62,998 nt of DNA from Bacteroidales bacterium. Its GTDB lineage: Bacteria > Bacteroidota > Bacteroidia > Bacteroidales > P3. This document shows positions 46,005 to 54,658 of the stretch, in pieces. Each line of letters starts with the position of its first letter. Positions within the stretch are counted from its first letter, which is position 1. A model generated the notes under the pieces. That model had not been told where the DNA came from and searched no databases. It saw nothing but the letters and a program-made list of their open reading frames with translations. Where the stretch lies: assembly GCA_017428115.1 (NCBI GenBank), contig JAFRRK010000024.1, positions 1 through 62,998 of the forward strand, in the 5' to 3' direction. Position numbers and translations under genes: made by a program.

Positions 46005-46466
46005 CTATTGTTGTTTAATGATTTTAGTAACTTTGTCTCCACAACGCATCACATATACCCCTTCAGGAAGACTGCGGAGGTCGATACGGCTTCCATCGGC
46101 CGCCATCTGTTCGTGCAGCTTCACGCCGGCTATGCTGTAGAGCGTTACCATTTGTGGCTGCTGCCCTATGCCCTGCACACACACGAAGTCAGTTGCAGGA
46201 TTAGGAGCAATGCTGACGGAGGCTTCATTCAGCTGTTCGATGCCCAACTGTGGGGTGAATGTAACCTGTCGTACCTCTTCGAGGGCATATTCTGCTGTAC
46301 CCGATGTGCCGACCACCCTCATGCTGTCGTTGGCAAAATAGATTCCGCCCGTTTCAGTGAGGTCGAAGCCCTGGCTGCCGTTAATCTGCACGCGCACCTG
46401 CGCCTGCGCACAGCCACACCCCAGCAATAATATGGCTGCTAAAATAATAAAAACTATTCTTTTCAT
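46005..46466 (-). CDS. Small T9SS type A sorting-domain protein
   Basis: 153 residues from ATG 46466 (MKRIVFIILAAILLLGCGCA, signal peptide or lipoprotein-like). A short middle domain (VQINGSQGFDLTETGGIYFA) precedes a T9SS sorting domain (VSIAPNPATDFVCVQGI, VTLYSIAGVKLHEQM, LPEGVYVMRCGDKVTKII). The signal region resembles that of the next gene product. The pair are 12 bases apart and surely co-transcribed. The protein is almost only an export and anchor module, which raises the idea that it is a surface anchor for its neighbour. Confidence 0.85.
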   Translation of the reverse strand: MKRIVFIILAAILLLGCGCAQAQVRVQINGSQGFDLTETGGIYFANDSMRVVGTSGTAEYALEEVRQVTFTPQLGIEQLNEASVSIAPNPATDFVCVQGIGQQPQMVTLYSIAGVKLHEQMAADGSRIDLRSLPEGVYVMRCGDKVTKIIKQQ

Positions 46467-46650
46467 AAGTATTTTTTTTGATAAACACAAATATCAAATA
46501 TGTACTCAGTTTATAGGAATAATTGCAATATATAGATAAAAAAGACGCTGCCGTGAGCCATGTCTCCCCTATGGGATTCGCTCATCTATGGCAAAAGAAG
46601 AGGCGTTAGCAACGCTTACCAGTAGTATTCGACACCTTCTAGGGTGCTGC

Positions 46651-47814
46651 CTATTCCCTCTTCTCGCCTCTGATGCGGTCGACGATGAGGGCAATGGCTC
46701 CGTCGCCAGTGACATTGCCGGCGGTGCCAAAACTGTCCATGGCAATATAGATGGCTATCATCAGCCCTTGCATGTTGGAGTCGAAACCCAGCATACTGCT
46801 CAGCAGTCCCAATGCTGCCATGATAGCCCCGCCAGGTACTCCAGGGGCTGCAACCATCGTGATGCCCAACATCATGATGAAGCCAATATAGGTGCCAAAG
46901 TCGCTCGGCAAACCCATGCTGAGGGTGATGGCATAGGCCACAGCGGTGATCTTCAGTATGCTGCAAGGCATGTGTATGGTGGCACAAAGGGGAACTGTGA
47001 AACTGGCCGTCTCTTCGCGCACACCGTTCTTGATAGCCTGCTGCAGGGTGACAGGGATGGTGGCTGCCGACGAGGCCGTGCCCAATGCGGTGACGTAGGC
47101 GGGCAGCATGGTCACCAATGCCTTGAAGGGGTTCTTATGTGCTATGGGGCCAGCCACTAAGAAGAGGAAGAGCAGCTCAGTGACATGCAGCAGGAAGATA
47201 AACCCAACTATCTTGAGGAAAGCCCCCAGCACCGCTCCCACATGCCCCTCGGCCCCCATTTGCAAGAAGATACCGAAGATATACAGAGGCAGACAGGGAA
47301 TGATGACCTTGGTGATGACGGTAGTGACAATGTCGCGGAAGTCGATGAGAAAACCTCTCATCGTAGTGCCGCTGATGGTGGCAGTGGTGAGTCCCAACAT
47401 AAAGGCTATGACCAACGCTGTGGTGACAGAGATGAAGGCGGGCATCTCAATGGAGAAATAAGGCGTGAGGGTGTTGCTCATGTCCATATTGCCTAAGGCT
47501 GTCAGGCCGTTGCCCAGAATATGAGGGTAGGCGAATCGGCATGAGAAATAGGAAAACACTCCCGACAGCACTGTTGAGCCGTATGCCAGCAGCACGGTTA
47601 TCAACAACAGCCGGCCAGCCCCCTTGCCCAGGTCGGCAATGCCAGGAGCCACCAGCCCAATGATGAGCAGTGGGATGAACATGCCCAGAAAGTTGCTGAA
47701 TATAGAATTGAATGTCAGAAATACGCGCACTGCCCATCCAGGGAAAAAGAACGAGCAGCCAATGCCGAGGGCTATGGCGATAAGGATTTTGGGGAGAATG
47801 CCTAATTTCTTCAT
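46651..47814 (-). CDS. Dicarboxylate/amino acid:cation symporter (DAACS family)
   Basis: 387 residues from ATG 47814, about eight transmembrane segments plus re-entrant loops. The family signature TASSAATIPVTLQQA and the substrate/Na-site segment YIAMDSFGTAGNVTGDGAIA are clear. Members import glutamate, aspartate, serine/threonine or C4-dicarboxylates with Na+ or H+. It lies just downstream of kal and atoD behind a terminator-like hairpin. Its substrate may therefore be an amino acid to be fermented, which is inference; DAACS proteins are not known lysine carriers. Confidence 0.92.
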   Translation of the reverse strand: MKKLGILPKILIAIALGIGCSFFFPGWAVRVFLTFNSIFSNFLGMFIPLLIIGLVAPGIADLGKGAGRLLLITVLLAYGSTVLSGVFSYFSCRFAYPHILGNGLTALGNMDMSNTLTPYFSIEMPAFISVTTALVIAFMLGLTTATISGTTMRGFLIDFRDIVTTVITKVIIPCLPLYIFGIFLQMGAEGHVGAVLGAFLKIVGFIFLLHVTELLFLFLVAGPIAHKNPFKALVTMLPAYVTALGTASSAATIPVTLQQAIKNGVREETASFTVPLCATIHMPCSILKITAVAYAITLSMGLPSDFGTYIGFIMMLGITMVAAPGVPGGAIMAALGLLSSMLGFDSNMQGLMIAIYIAMDSFGTAGNVTGDGAIALIVDRIRGEKRE

Positions 47815-47837
47815 ATTCGTACCATTATTGTGTTTAT

Positions 47838-47881
47838 AAAAAAACAATGTACAATTAGCCTCGAGTGCTAATTGTACATTG
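47838..47881 (-). terminator. Terminator/attenuator between kal and the symporter gene
   Basis: CAATGTACAATTAGC pairs with GCTAATTGTACATTG (perfect 15 bp, seven-base loop). On the minus strand a run of seven T follows. Only about 24 bases separate the T run from the symporter ATG, and no promoter fits in that gap. Confidence 0.75.
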
Positions 47882-47915
47882 TATGTTCAAGATGCCGCCA
47901 GGGGCATCGGTCAAC

Positions 47916-48308
47916 TTACTTGTTGTAGCGTTGGCACTCTTTAGGGGTGACGCAGGTGCCTGTAGCACGGCACACAAGTATGCGCTCTTCGAGCACCTCG
48001 GCAGCGCTGGCACTGATTTCGGGCAGTGTGCGAATAACCTTGTAGGCCTCAAACTTCATCTTGCGTGAAGTGTTTCCCACGTGGGTGATCTCGCCGTAGG
48101 CTTCGATATAGTCGCCCGCGTATACAGGTGCTTTGAATTCAACCATGTCGTAGGCGCAGAAGAGACCTTCGTCGCCGTCCTGCTTGATAAGTAGTTCGGT
48201 AGCTACGTCGCCAAACAGGTGTACCATGTGGGCTCCGTCAACCAAGTTGCCGCCATAATGGGCGTCCTTTGCGCTCATGCGAACGCGTAGCATAGAGGTA
48301 ATTGCCAT
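47916..48308 (-). CDS. kal: 3-aminobutyryl-CoA ammonia-lyase (hot-dog fold)
   Basis: 130 residues closely matching Kal of the lysine fermentation pathway, which releases ammonia from L-3-aminobutyryl-CoA to give crotonyl-CoA. Key segments are [70 protein letters not shown] and [17 protein letters not shown]. The gene lies 81 bases after atoD. Other pathway genes (kamA, kamD/E, kdd, kce) are absent from the window. Confidence 0.88.
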   Translation of the reverse strand: MAITSMLRVRMSAKDAHYGGNLVDGAHMVHLFGDVATELLIKQDGDEGLFCAYDMVEFKAPVYAGDYIEAYGEITHVGNTSRKMKFEAYKVIRTLPEISASAAEVLEERILVCRATGTCVTPKECQRYNK

Positions 48309-48389
48309 TTTACGAAAGATTGTTTGTCGGCTTTTGCGGAGTACGCCTACTATCTAGAGTACTCCGATTATTCCGATAGGTTAAAAAAC

Positions 48390-49037
48390 TTATTTCTTAA
48401 TAATGAAATCAACAAATATGCCCGGAGTCTTCACATTCTCAGGGGCGATGGTGCCGGTCTTGACAATTTCTTGTGGCTCCACAATCACCACGTCGGCTGC
48501 GGTGGCCATCATGGGGCAGAAATTTTGCGAGGTGCCCTTATACACCAGGTTGCCACTCTCGTCGCTAATGTTGGCCCCGATAATGGCCACATCGGCACGG
48601 ATAGGCTTCTCCAGCAGATACTCCTTGCCGTCCACGGTCACTTTCTGCTTGCCGTTCTCCACCACAGTGCCCAAGCCAGTGGTGGTCAGTACTCCGCCCA
48701 AGCCTGCGCCTGCGGCACGAATCTGCTCGGCCAGCGTGCCCTGTGGCTGCAGCGTGACGTGCAGCTCGCCAGCGTTCATCTGGTCGATAGTGTTATTGTT
48801 GGTGCCAATATGGGTGGCGATTAGATTCTTCACCTGGTGGTTGGTAATCAGCTTGCCCACACCCACTTCGGGATAGGCAGTATCGTTGCAGATAATGGTG
48901 AGGTCCTTGACCCCCTTCTCAACCAATGCGTCAATTAAAGCGATGGGATTGCCTACGCCGAGGAATCCGCCTACCATTACAGTCATGCCGTCCTTAATTT
49001 TGTCGGCAGCTTCTTTTACAGATACAAATTTGTTCAT
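48390..49037 (-). CDS. atoD: CoA-transferase subunit A (butyrate/acetoacetate type)
   Basis: 215 residues of the class I CoA-transferase alpha family: VSVKEAADKIKDGMTVMVGG, GVGNPIALIDALVEKGVKDL, GTLAEQIRAAGAGLGGVLT, KPIRADVAIIGANISDESGN and NFCPMMATAADVVIVEP. The alpha subunit needs a beta subunit (AtoA) that carries the catalytic Glu. No beta gene is adjacent; downstream is kal and upstream a divergent gene. In lysine fermenters this enzyme moves CoA between butyrate, acetate and acetoacetate. Confidence 0.88.
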   Translation of the reverse strand: MNKFVSVKEAADKIKDGMTVMVGGFLGVGNPIALIDALVEKGVKDLTIICNDTAYPEVGVGKLITNHQVKNLIATHIGTNNNTIDQMNAGELHVTLQPQGTLAEQIRAAGAGLGGVLTTTGLGTVVENGKQKVTVDGKEYLLEKPIRADVAIIGANISDESGNLVYKGTSQNFCPMMATAADVVIVEPQEIVKTGTIAPENVKTPGIFVDFIIKK

Positions 49038-49255
49038 GGTGTTAATTTTATTTCGTCAATATTATTTTCTCCTTTTATTACCGATACAATGACCTCTTTT
49101 TCGTTTCCACACTACCTTGATACCCTCACTTATTCATTGTATATTAGTGGTTTCCACGAAAAAAATATCATCCCTATCACATTCGTTATCAAATTGCAAA
49201 TATAAGAATTTTTTCTGACACCGAAAAAAATTTTGTCTATTTTGCAAAATCTGTG

Positions 49256-49263
49256 TACTTTTG
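49256..49263 (+). promoter_or_regulatory. -7 element TACTTTTG upstream of the 49312 gene
   Basis: Exact TAnnTTTG match followed by CA, about 48 bases before ATG 49312. It overlaps the start of the longer open frame and supports the downstream ATG. Confidence 0.6.
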
Positions 49264-49311
49264 CAACGAATTTTGAGTTATTATAGGGCAGCGAAAAAAC
49301 TGATGATTGAA

Positions 49312-49944
49312 ATGAAGAAAACAGTTCTTATATGGGCTATGGCTCTTGCCTTTTGTGGCATCGCCAACGCTCAAGATTATGTGGTTCCAGTAGAAACGTG
49401 GGACTACGAGGAAATCAACGGCAGCAACTATCATGGCTACAACTTCCATGAGAGCTGGGATGTAGACTTCACCATCGAGAACCAAGATGGGCGCTACACC
49501 CCCACCGAGGAGGACGTGGCTGAGGCCGAGCGCCTTATCCAAAAACGTATTGCCTACGTCAACCGTCACCACATCAATCAAGAAGGTCTCTGCCCTGTCA
49601 TCGACGAGCACATGCGCAAATATGAGCGTCAATATGTCGGCTTCACCGATATTACCGGCTGTCGCATCGTATGGGTCAATTTTGTATGGGACGAGAATGC
49701 TGCCGAACGTCTCAAGCAGGACATCGTTCTCACCGAAGGCGGCTGCGGCCACTACTGGCATGTCAAGGTCAACCTCTCTACCGGAAAAGTTTACGGCCTT
49801 GAGGTCAACTCTACTGGCGATATCAAGTACATCCCCCGCCAGAAACGTCCTGCCCACCGCATCAGCCGTCCCCGTGCTCCTCAGGCTCCTGGCAAGATAC
49901 GCAAGACCGGTATCCCCCACGACCCCAGCGAAATTCACTTCTAA
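49312..49944 (+). CDS. Secreted hypothetical protein
   Basis: 210 residues from ATG 49312, chosen because a signal peptide starts there (MKKTVLIWAMALAFCGIANA). The mature part is polar, with VVPVETWDYEEINGSNYHGY, EAERLIQKRIAYVNRHHINQ, CRIVWVNFVWDENAAERL and CGHYWHVKVNLSTGKVYGLE, then a basic Pro-rich tail (RPAHRISRPRAPQAPGKIRK). It has two cysteines in the mature region and no recognised domain. It precedes the M14 peptidase gene by 95 bases. Confidence 0.75.
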   Translation: MKKTVLIWAMALAFCGIANAQDYVVPVETWDYEEINGSNYHGYNFHESWDVDFTIENQDGRYTPTEEDVAEAERLIQKRIAYVNRHHINQEGLCPVIDEHMRKYERQYVGFTDITGCRIVWVNFVWDENAAERLKQDIVLTEGGCGHYWHVKVNLSTGKVYGLEVNSTGDIKYIPRQKRPAHRISRPRAPQAPGKIRKTGIPHDPSEIHF

Positions 49945-50039
49945 CAATCATACAACAGCATATCTCTGAGTACTCTGAATAATCCGATTATTCTGAGTAC
50001 TCAGACTTTTTTATCACACAAACCTCAATAATTCCAACA

Positions 50040-51242
50040 ATGAAAAAGACCCTTATCCTTCTCTTCATCCTTTCCTCCATCGCCGCCATGGCGCAAGTGC
50101 CACGCCCCGACGCATTCCCTCCGCTCCCCGATACCCTGGCACCCAAGGCAGTGACTATGGCCACCACCCTCCAACAAATGGATGATTGGGACCGCTACCC
50201 CACCTATGAGGTATACACCGCCATGATGCAGCGCTTTGTCGACAGCTTCCCACAATTGTGCCACATCGACACTATAGGCACCTCCCTGCAAGGCCGCCTT
50301 ATCCTGTCGCTTGCCATCACCGGCTCCTCGCTCAGCGATGTCTATCGGCCCGAGTTCTTCTACTCCTCCACCATGCATGGCGACGAGGTGACAGGCTTCT
50401 ACCTCATGCTGCGCCTCTGCGATACCCTGCTGCGAAGCTACGGCACCTCGGCCGACATCACCAACCTCCTCGACCGCACACGCATATCCATCAACCCCCT
50501 CTCCAACCCCGACGGCACCTATCATGGCGGCAACCACACCGTTGCACACGCCTGGCGATACAATGCCAACACCGTTGACCTCAACCGCAACTACCCCGAC
50601 CCCTTCGGCACCCCACCCCTCGACCCTCTGCAGCAAGAAAACGAGGCAATGATCGACTATGTCGCCCGTCACCAGTTCCGCCTGGCGGCCAACCTCCACG
50701 GAGGTTCCGAGGTGATGAACTACCCCTGGGACAGCTACACCTCCTCGCAACAGCCTAATGAGCATAGCAACTGGTGGATACAGGTGTGCAAACGCTTTGT
50801 CGACACCTGCCGCCGGGTGGATGCCCAACGCTTCCGCAGCGTCAACAACAACGGCTACATAGCCGGTGGCGACTGGTATGTGATACACAATGGCCGTCAA
50901 GACTTCTTCAACTACTACCACAACATACGTGAGCTCACCATGGAACTCTCCAACTCCAAGACACTCTCCTCCGACCGCCTCAACCATTACTGGCAGTGCC
51001 AGTCGCACGCCCTCATCAACTATATCAAAGAGATACACAACCTCTACGATACCTCCACCGTCGGCATCACCCCCCAGCCGCTCCCCCCGACATCCCCCAT
51101 GCACGTCTACCCTAACCCCACCACAGGCACTGTCACCGTCGAAGGCTCCTTTGGCAGCTACCGCTACGACCTCTCCGACCGCCCCGCGGGTGTCTATATC
51201 CTCAATGTCGAAGGCCGTCCCGTCAAGGTTGTAAAGCATTGA
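50040..51242 (+). CDS. Secreted M14 zinc carboxypeptidase with T9SS sorting domain
   Basis: 400 residues with signal peptide LILLFILSSIAAMAQ. The M14 zinc site is STMHGDEVTGF (His, Glu; about residue 112) and ANLHGGSEVMNYPWDS (His; about 220). Substrate-binding segments are INPLSNPDGTYHGG and VDLNRNYPDPFG, and the catalytic Glu lies in ELTMELSNSK (about 300). The C-terminal ~45 residues form a short T9SS type A domain (MHVYPNPTTGTVTVEGSF, SDRPAGVYILNVEGRPVKVV). It probably trims C-terminal residues from peptides at the cell surface, supplying amino acids. Overlaps the next gene by four bases. Confidence 0.92.
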   Translation: MKKTLILLFILSSIAAMAQVPRPDAFPPLPDTLAPKAVTMATTLQQMDDWDRYPTYEVYTAMMQRFVDSFPQLCHIDTIGTSLQGRLILSLAITGSSLSDVYRPEFFYSSTMHGDEVTGFYLMLRLCDTLLRSYGTSADITNLLDRTRISINPLSNPDGTYHGGNHTVAHAWRYNANTVDLNRNYPDPFGTPPLDPLQQENEAMIDYVARHQFRLAANLHGGSEVMNYPWDSYTSSQQPNEHSNWWIQVCKRFVDTCRRVDAQRFRSVNNNGYIAGGDWYVIHNGRQDFFNYYHNIRELTMELSNSKTLSSDRLNHYWQCQSHALINYIKEIHNLYDTSTVGITPQPLPPTSPMHVYPNPTTGTVTVEGSFGSYRYDLSDRPAGVYILNVEGRPVKVVKH

Positions 51243-52378
51243 AACCCCGCTATACACATATCTCCGTCGCACTTCCTGTCCTCGACGAACAGGAAAACCT
51301 CCCCCTACTGCTCCAGCACCTGCGGAAGCAGACCTACCGACAGTTCACCCTCTACTGTTGTGTCAATAATGTCGAAGGCGGCGTCGGCTATGAGGGCAAC
51401 CAGCTGAGCCTGGCTCTACTGCGGCAAGTGTCTGACATACCCCTCGTAATCATCGACCGCAGCTCCAAGGGAAAGGGCTGGACAGGCAAACGCAAGGGCG
51501 TAGGATGGGCGCGTAAGGTGCTGTTCGACCGTATTATGGAAGAATGCGACGAGAACGAGTTGATAGTCAGTCTCGATGCCGACACCTCCTTTTCCGACAA
51601 CTATCTCGAAGCTGTTGCTGCCACCATGAATGCCCACCCCGGCCACAGCGCTTTCTGCGTGCCATACTATCACCCCCTCGCCGGCGACGAGCGTGTCGAC
51701 CGTGCCATGCTGCGCTACGAATGCTACATGCGCCACTATCTGTTGGGACTGCTGCGCATCGACAACCCCTACGCCTTCACCGCCTTGGGCAGTGCCATAG
51801 CGTTCCCCCTTTGGGCCTATCGCCGCGTGGGCGGCATCACCCCTCTGCAAGGAGGCGAAGACTTCTATTTGCTGCAAAAATATGCCAAGACAGGCCAGAT
51901 TGTACGCAAGTTTGTCGAGCCCTACCATAGCGCTGGCATGGTTGTCAGCCCCCAGGGGCGCCCCTCAGCCCGTGTCCCATTCGGCACCGGACCTGCCATT
52001 GTCAAAGGCATCATAGCCATGGACGAGAGTTATCCCTTTTACACCGCCGAGGGCTTTGCCGCCGTCAAGGCCACATACAACCTCTTTCCTGCACTATACG
52101 ATGCCGACCTCGACACACCCATGACCCCCTTCCTGCGCCGCCAGCTGGCCACCGACGACCTCTGGTCGCCCCTGCGTGCCAACTACAAGCGTCGCGACCT
52201 TTTCGTCCACGCCTGCACCGAACGTGTCGACGGCCTCCGCATCCTCCAGTTCCTCAAAAACACCCCTGCCTACCGCCTTCCCACCTCAGCTCTCCCCGTC
52301 GACTTCCTCCGCGATTCTGTAACCCTCCTCGACAACTACCGCCATAACCTTTTCCTCCAAGAAATGTCTCTCCGTTAG
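51239..52378 (+). CDS. Glycosyltransferase family 2
   Basis: 379 residues starting at TTG 51239, which overlaps the peptidase stop as TTGA; no ATG lies near. The GT-A fold shows SVALPVLDEQENLPLLLQHL, the donor region IVSLDADTSFSDNYLEAV (DxD) and LQGGEDFYLLQKYAKTGQIV (ED acceptor-base motif). No membrane helix. Donor and acceptor are unknown. Coupling to a secreted peptidase gene is unusual. Confidence 0.88.
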   Translation: MKPRYTHISVALPVLDEQENLPLLLQHLRKQTYRQFTLYCCVNNVEGGVGYEGNQLSLALLRQVSDIPLVIIDRSSKGKGWTGKRKGVGWARKVLFDRIMEECDENELIVSLDADTSFSDNYLEAVAATMNAHPGHSAFCVPYYHPLAGDERVDRAMLRYECYMRHYLLGLLRIDNPYAFTALGSAIAFPLWAYRRVGGITPLQGGEDFYLLQKYAKTGQIVRKFVEPYHSAGMVVSPQGRPSARVPFGTGPAIVKGIIAMDESYPFYTAEGFAAVKATYNLFPALYDADLDTPMTPFLRRQLATDDLWSPLRANYKRRDLFVHACTERVDGLRILQFLKNTPAYRLPTSALPVDFLRDSVTLLDNYRHNLFLQEMSLR

Positions 52379-52485
52379 CCCTTTACCCGCCATGCTAACA
52401 ACGTTCTTACCTTTCAGTCGCGTCATCAAAACTCCGTAGTAGGTTAGCATTGCCTTCGCTCCTTATTCTTTATTTATTCTATATA

Positions 52486-52528
52486 TATACTTCAGTTATA
52501 CTATATATAATAGTATAACTGAAGTATA
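52486..52528. repeat. Perfect AT-rich palindrome
   Basis: TATACTTCAGTTATACTAT (52486-52504), five-base loop, then its exact complement (52510-52528). The outer flanks also pair partly (TTCTTTA/TAAAGAA). It lies between two convergent genes and shares CTTTATTTATTCTATAT and TAGTATAACTGA with the inverted repeat at 22.0-22.14 kb. Confidence 0.8.
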
Positions 52529-52576
52529 ACTAAAGAATAGTTGAGGTATGGGTTTCCCATACAGAGTGTGGTTGGG

Positions 52577-54070
52577 TTAGTCGTCAGTGTGGGCGACGAG
52601 GGTGGTAAGGGTTTCGTTGAGGGCTTCTTGGTTGTCGGTGATGACCATGAGGCGGTCGCCTACGTGCAGGGGTGTCTTGCCGGTGGGGACGAAGTAGTTG
52701 TCGCCCCGTTTCACCATAATGGCGAGGGTCTTTTCGGGCATCTGGAGGTCCATGAGCTGCTTACCGTGGGCGAGCATGGGTTTGGTGATTTCTATTTCTG
52801 AGGTGGCGGATTTTATCTCTTCGGGGAAGTCGATGTCGAAGTTCTCTATCTTGGGTTTGTCTTCGGGAGGGTCGGCCACCCGCAGCCAGTGTGCCATGGG
52901 CGAGAGGGTGGTGCCTTGCAGCACAAGGCTCACCAGTGTGCAGAGGAATACGATGTTGAAAAAGATGTCGCTGTCGGGTATGTCGGAGGCACGGCACAGG
53001 ATGGCGAAAATGATGGGCACGGCGCCGCGCAATCCGCCCCAAGATACGAAGAGTTTGTCGCGCATGTTGAATTGGCGGAAAAGGGCAAGTGAGGCGAACA
53101 CGCTGAGGGGCCGTGTGAGGAATATCATGACGATGCTGATAGTCAGCCCTGGGATGAGAACTTCTTTGAGTTCAGAGGGGTTGACCAGCAGGCCGAGGGT
53201 GAGGAACATGGTGAGCTGGCTGAGCCACGAGATGCCTTCGAAGAAGCTGCGGGTGGAGCGTTTGTGAATGAACTTGGAGTTGCCCAGGATGAGGCCGGCG
53301 ATGTAGACTGCGAGGAAGCTGTTGCCTTGCAGGTAGTGGGTGGAGGCGAAAATGAAGAAGCAGCCGGTGAGGACAAGAATGGGATAGAGGGCTGCATTGT
53401 CGATGTTGATGCGGTTGATGAGCCACACTAGTGCTTTGCCCATGACGTAACCCGCCACGGCACCAATGGCCAACTGCATGAGGAGTAGCCCTAGGGCAGC
53501 CCAGTAGTTGGGGTGGCCGCCCTGTTGGATAAGGGAGATGAAGGTGATGGTGAGGACGTATGCCATGGGGTCGTTGGCACCGCTCTCCAGTTCGAGGGTG
53601 GGGCGGAGGTTGTGTTTGAGGTTCAGCCCTTTCTCGCGCAGGATGGAGAAGACTGAAGCTGAGTCGGTGCTGCTCATGGTGGAGGCTAGGAGCAGACAGC
53701 CCATTACGCCGGTGGCGAAGCCTTTGTGGTGGCCGATGAGGGGGAAGAGGATAAGGCCTGTACTGACGGCGGTGAGGAGTACGCCAAGTGTGGCTAGGGT
53801 GATACCCGGACCAAGCACGGGGCGTATGTCGGCAAAGCGGGTGTCGAGGCCGCCCGAGAAGAGTATGGCACACAGAGCCACGGAGCCGACCATGTGGGCA
53901 ACCTTGATGTTGTGGAAGTTGACTAGTTGCAGGCCGTCGCTGCCAAATAGCATGCCTACGCCAAGGAACAGTAATAGGGCGGGCACGCCCAGCTTGCTGC
54001 CGGCCTTGCTGACTAGGATGCTGGCAAAGAAAAGCACTGAGATGACAAGGAGGAAGAATTCGATTTGCAT
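52577..54070 (-). CDS. NhaP2/CvrA-type K+(Na+)/H+ antiporter
   Basis: 497 residues from ATG 54070 (MQIEFFLLVISVLFFASILV). About 12 transmembrane segments of the CPA1 family, with STMSSTDSASVFSIL, LESGANDPMAYVLTI (the ND pair of the ion site) and SWGGLRGAVPIIFAIL. The C-terminus (about 400-497) is a TrkA_C/RCK_C-like cytoplasmic regulator (DLQMPEKTLAIMVKRG, PTGKTPLHVGDRLMVITDN). It likely exports K+ or Na+ in exchange for protons. It is the last gene of a minus-strand run of small membrane proteins. Confidence 0.93.
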   Translation of the reverse strand: MQIEFFLLVISVLFFASILVSKAGSKLGVPALLLFLGVGMLFGSDGLQLVNFHNIKVAHMVGSVALCAILFSGGLDTRFADIRPVLGPGITLATLGVLLTAVSTGLILFPLIGHHKGFATGVMGCLLLASTMSSTDSASVFSILREKGLNLKHNLRPTLELESGANDPMAYVLTITFISLIQQGGHPNYWAALGLLLMQLAIGAVAGYVMGKALVWLINRINIDNAALYPILVLTGCFFIFASTHYLQGNSFLAVYIAGLILGNSKFIHKRSTRSFFEGISWLSQLTMFLTLGLLVNPSELKEVLIPGLTISIVMIFLTRPLSVFASLALFRQFNMRDKLFVSWGGLRGAVPIIFAILCRASDIPDSDIFFNIVFLCTLVSLVLQGTTLSPMAHWLRVADPPEDKPKIENFDIDFPEEIKSATSEIEITKPMLAHGKQLMDLQMPEKTLAIMVKRGDNYFVPTGKTPLHVGDRLMVITDNQEALNETLTTLVAHTDD

Positions 54071-54134
54071 GGCATTGGTTGGCTTGAAAAAGAGGTGGGC
54101 CTCGTGCCGTGGCACAAAGCCCCCTTGTTTATAA

Positions 54135-54653
54135 TTAATGTATTAAGGATGAGATGACTGCCAAGTCCTCGCCCATGAGGGTGACGACGGGGCTTGAAGC
54201 CTCTATTCGCGAGGTGTCCATGCGGCCTGTCTGTAGGAGGGCGATGCTGCGGTCGTGACTGTAGATAATGCGCAACACCGTGTTGGAACTAACCACAGGT
54301 GAGAGGGTCTTCAGCAGTTTGATGTCACCTTTTTCAAGTGCCTCGGTGCAGTAATTGAAGTCTTCGGTCGAGAGATACAATGTCTTGTCGTGCATAGGCG
54401 ATGAGGTGGGCAGGTAGTAGTAGTGCCACAAGGTCTTGGTGACACATAGCACGGTCCATACTACTCCTACGGCGGCAAAGATGAAGCCGAGGGTGAGCAG
54501 GGTGGTTTGAAGGGTGTCGGAGGTGTGTAGGGTGTAGGCGGCAATCAGAAGGGCGGCGCCGAGGATGGTGATGATGATAGGTGTCAGTGGCGAATTGCCA
54601 CGACGTTCAATTTTCCCATTTATTTGGGTAGTGATGTATTCGTTTAGGTTCAT
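54135..54653 (-). CDS. Hypothetical two-helix membrane protein
   Basis: 172 residues: a short cytoplasmic N-terminus, two transmembrane helices (PIIITILGAALLIAAYTL and LTLGFIFAAVGVVWTVLCV), then a cytoplasmic domain of ~90 residues (LYLSTEDFNYCTEALEKGDI, VLRIIYSHDRSIALLQ). It has the same layout as the upstream gene product and some pattern similarity in the C-terminal part, so the two are probably old paralogues. Five bases separate the genes. Function unknown. Confidence 0.75.
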   Translation of the reverse strand: MNLNEYITTQINGKIERRGNSPLTPIIITILGAALLIAAYTLHTSDTLQTTLLTLGFIFAAVGVVWTVLCVTKTLWHYYYLPTSSPMHDKTLYLSTEDFNYCTEALEKGDIKLLKTLSPVVSSNTVLRIIYSHDRSIALLQTGRMDTSRIEASSPVVTLMGEDLAVISSLIH

Positions 54654-54658
54654 GGTGG

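Noticed and set aside
48325..48824. Plus-strand frame opposite atoD mistaken for a missing atoA
   Set aside because: Its translation has no CoA-transferase beta motif; it is the antisense shadow of atoD.
50025..51272. Long minus-strand open frame (415 codons) opposite the M14 peptidase gene
   Set aside because: Gly/Val-rich antisense shadow of a clear peptidase gene with intact catalytic residues.
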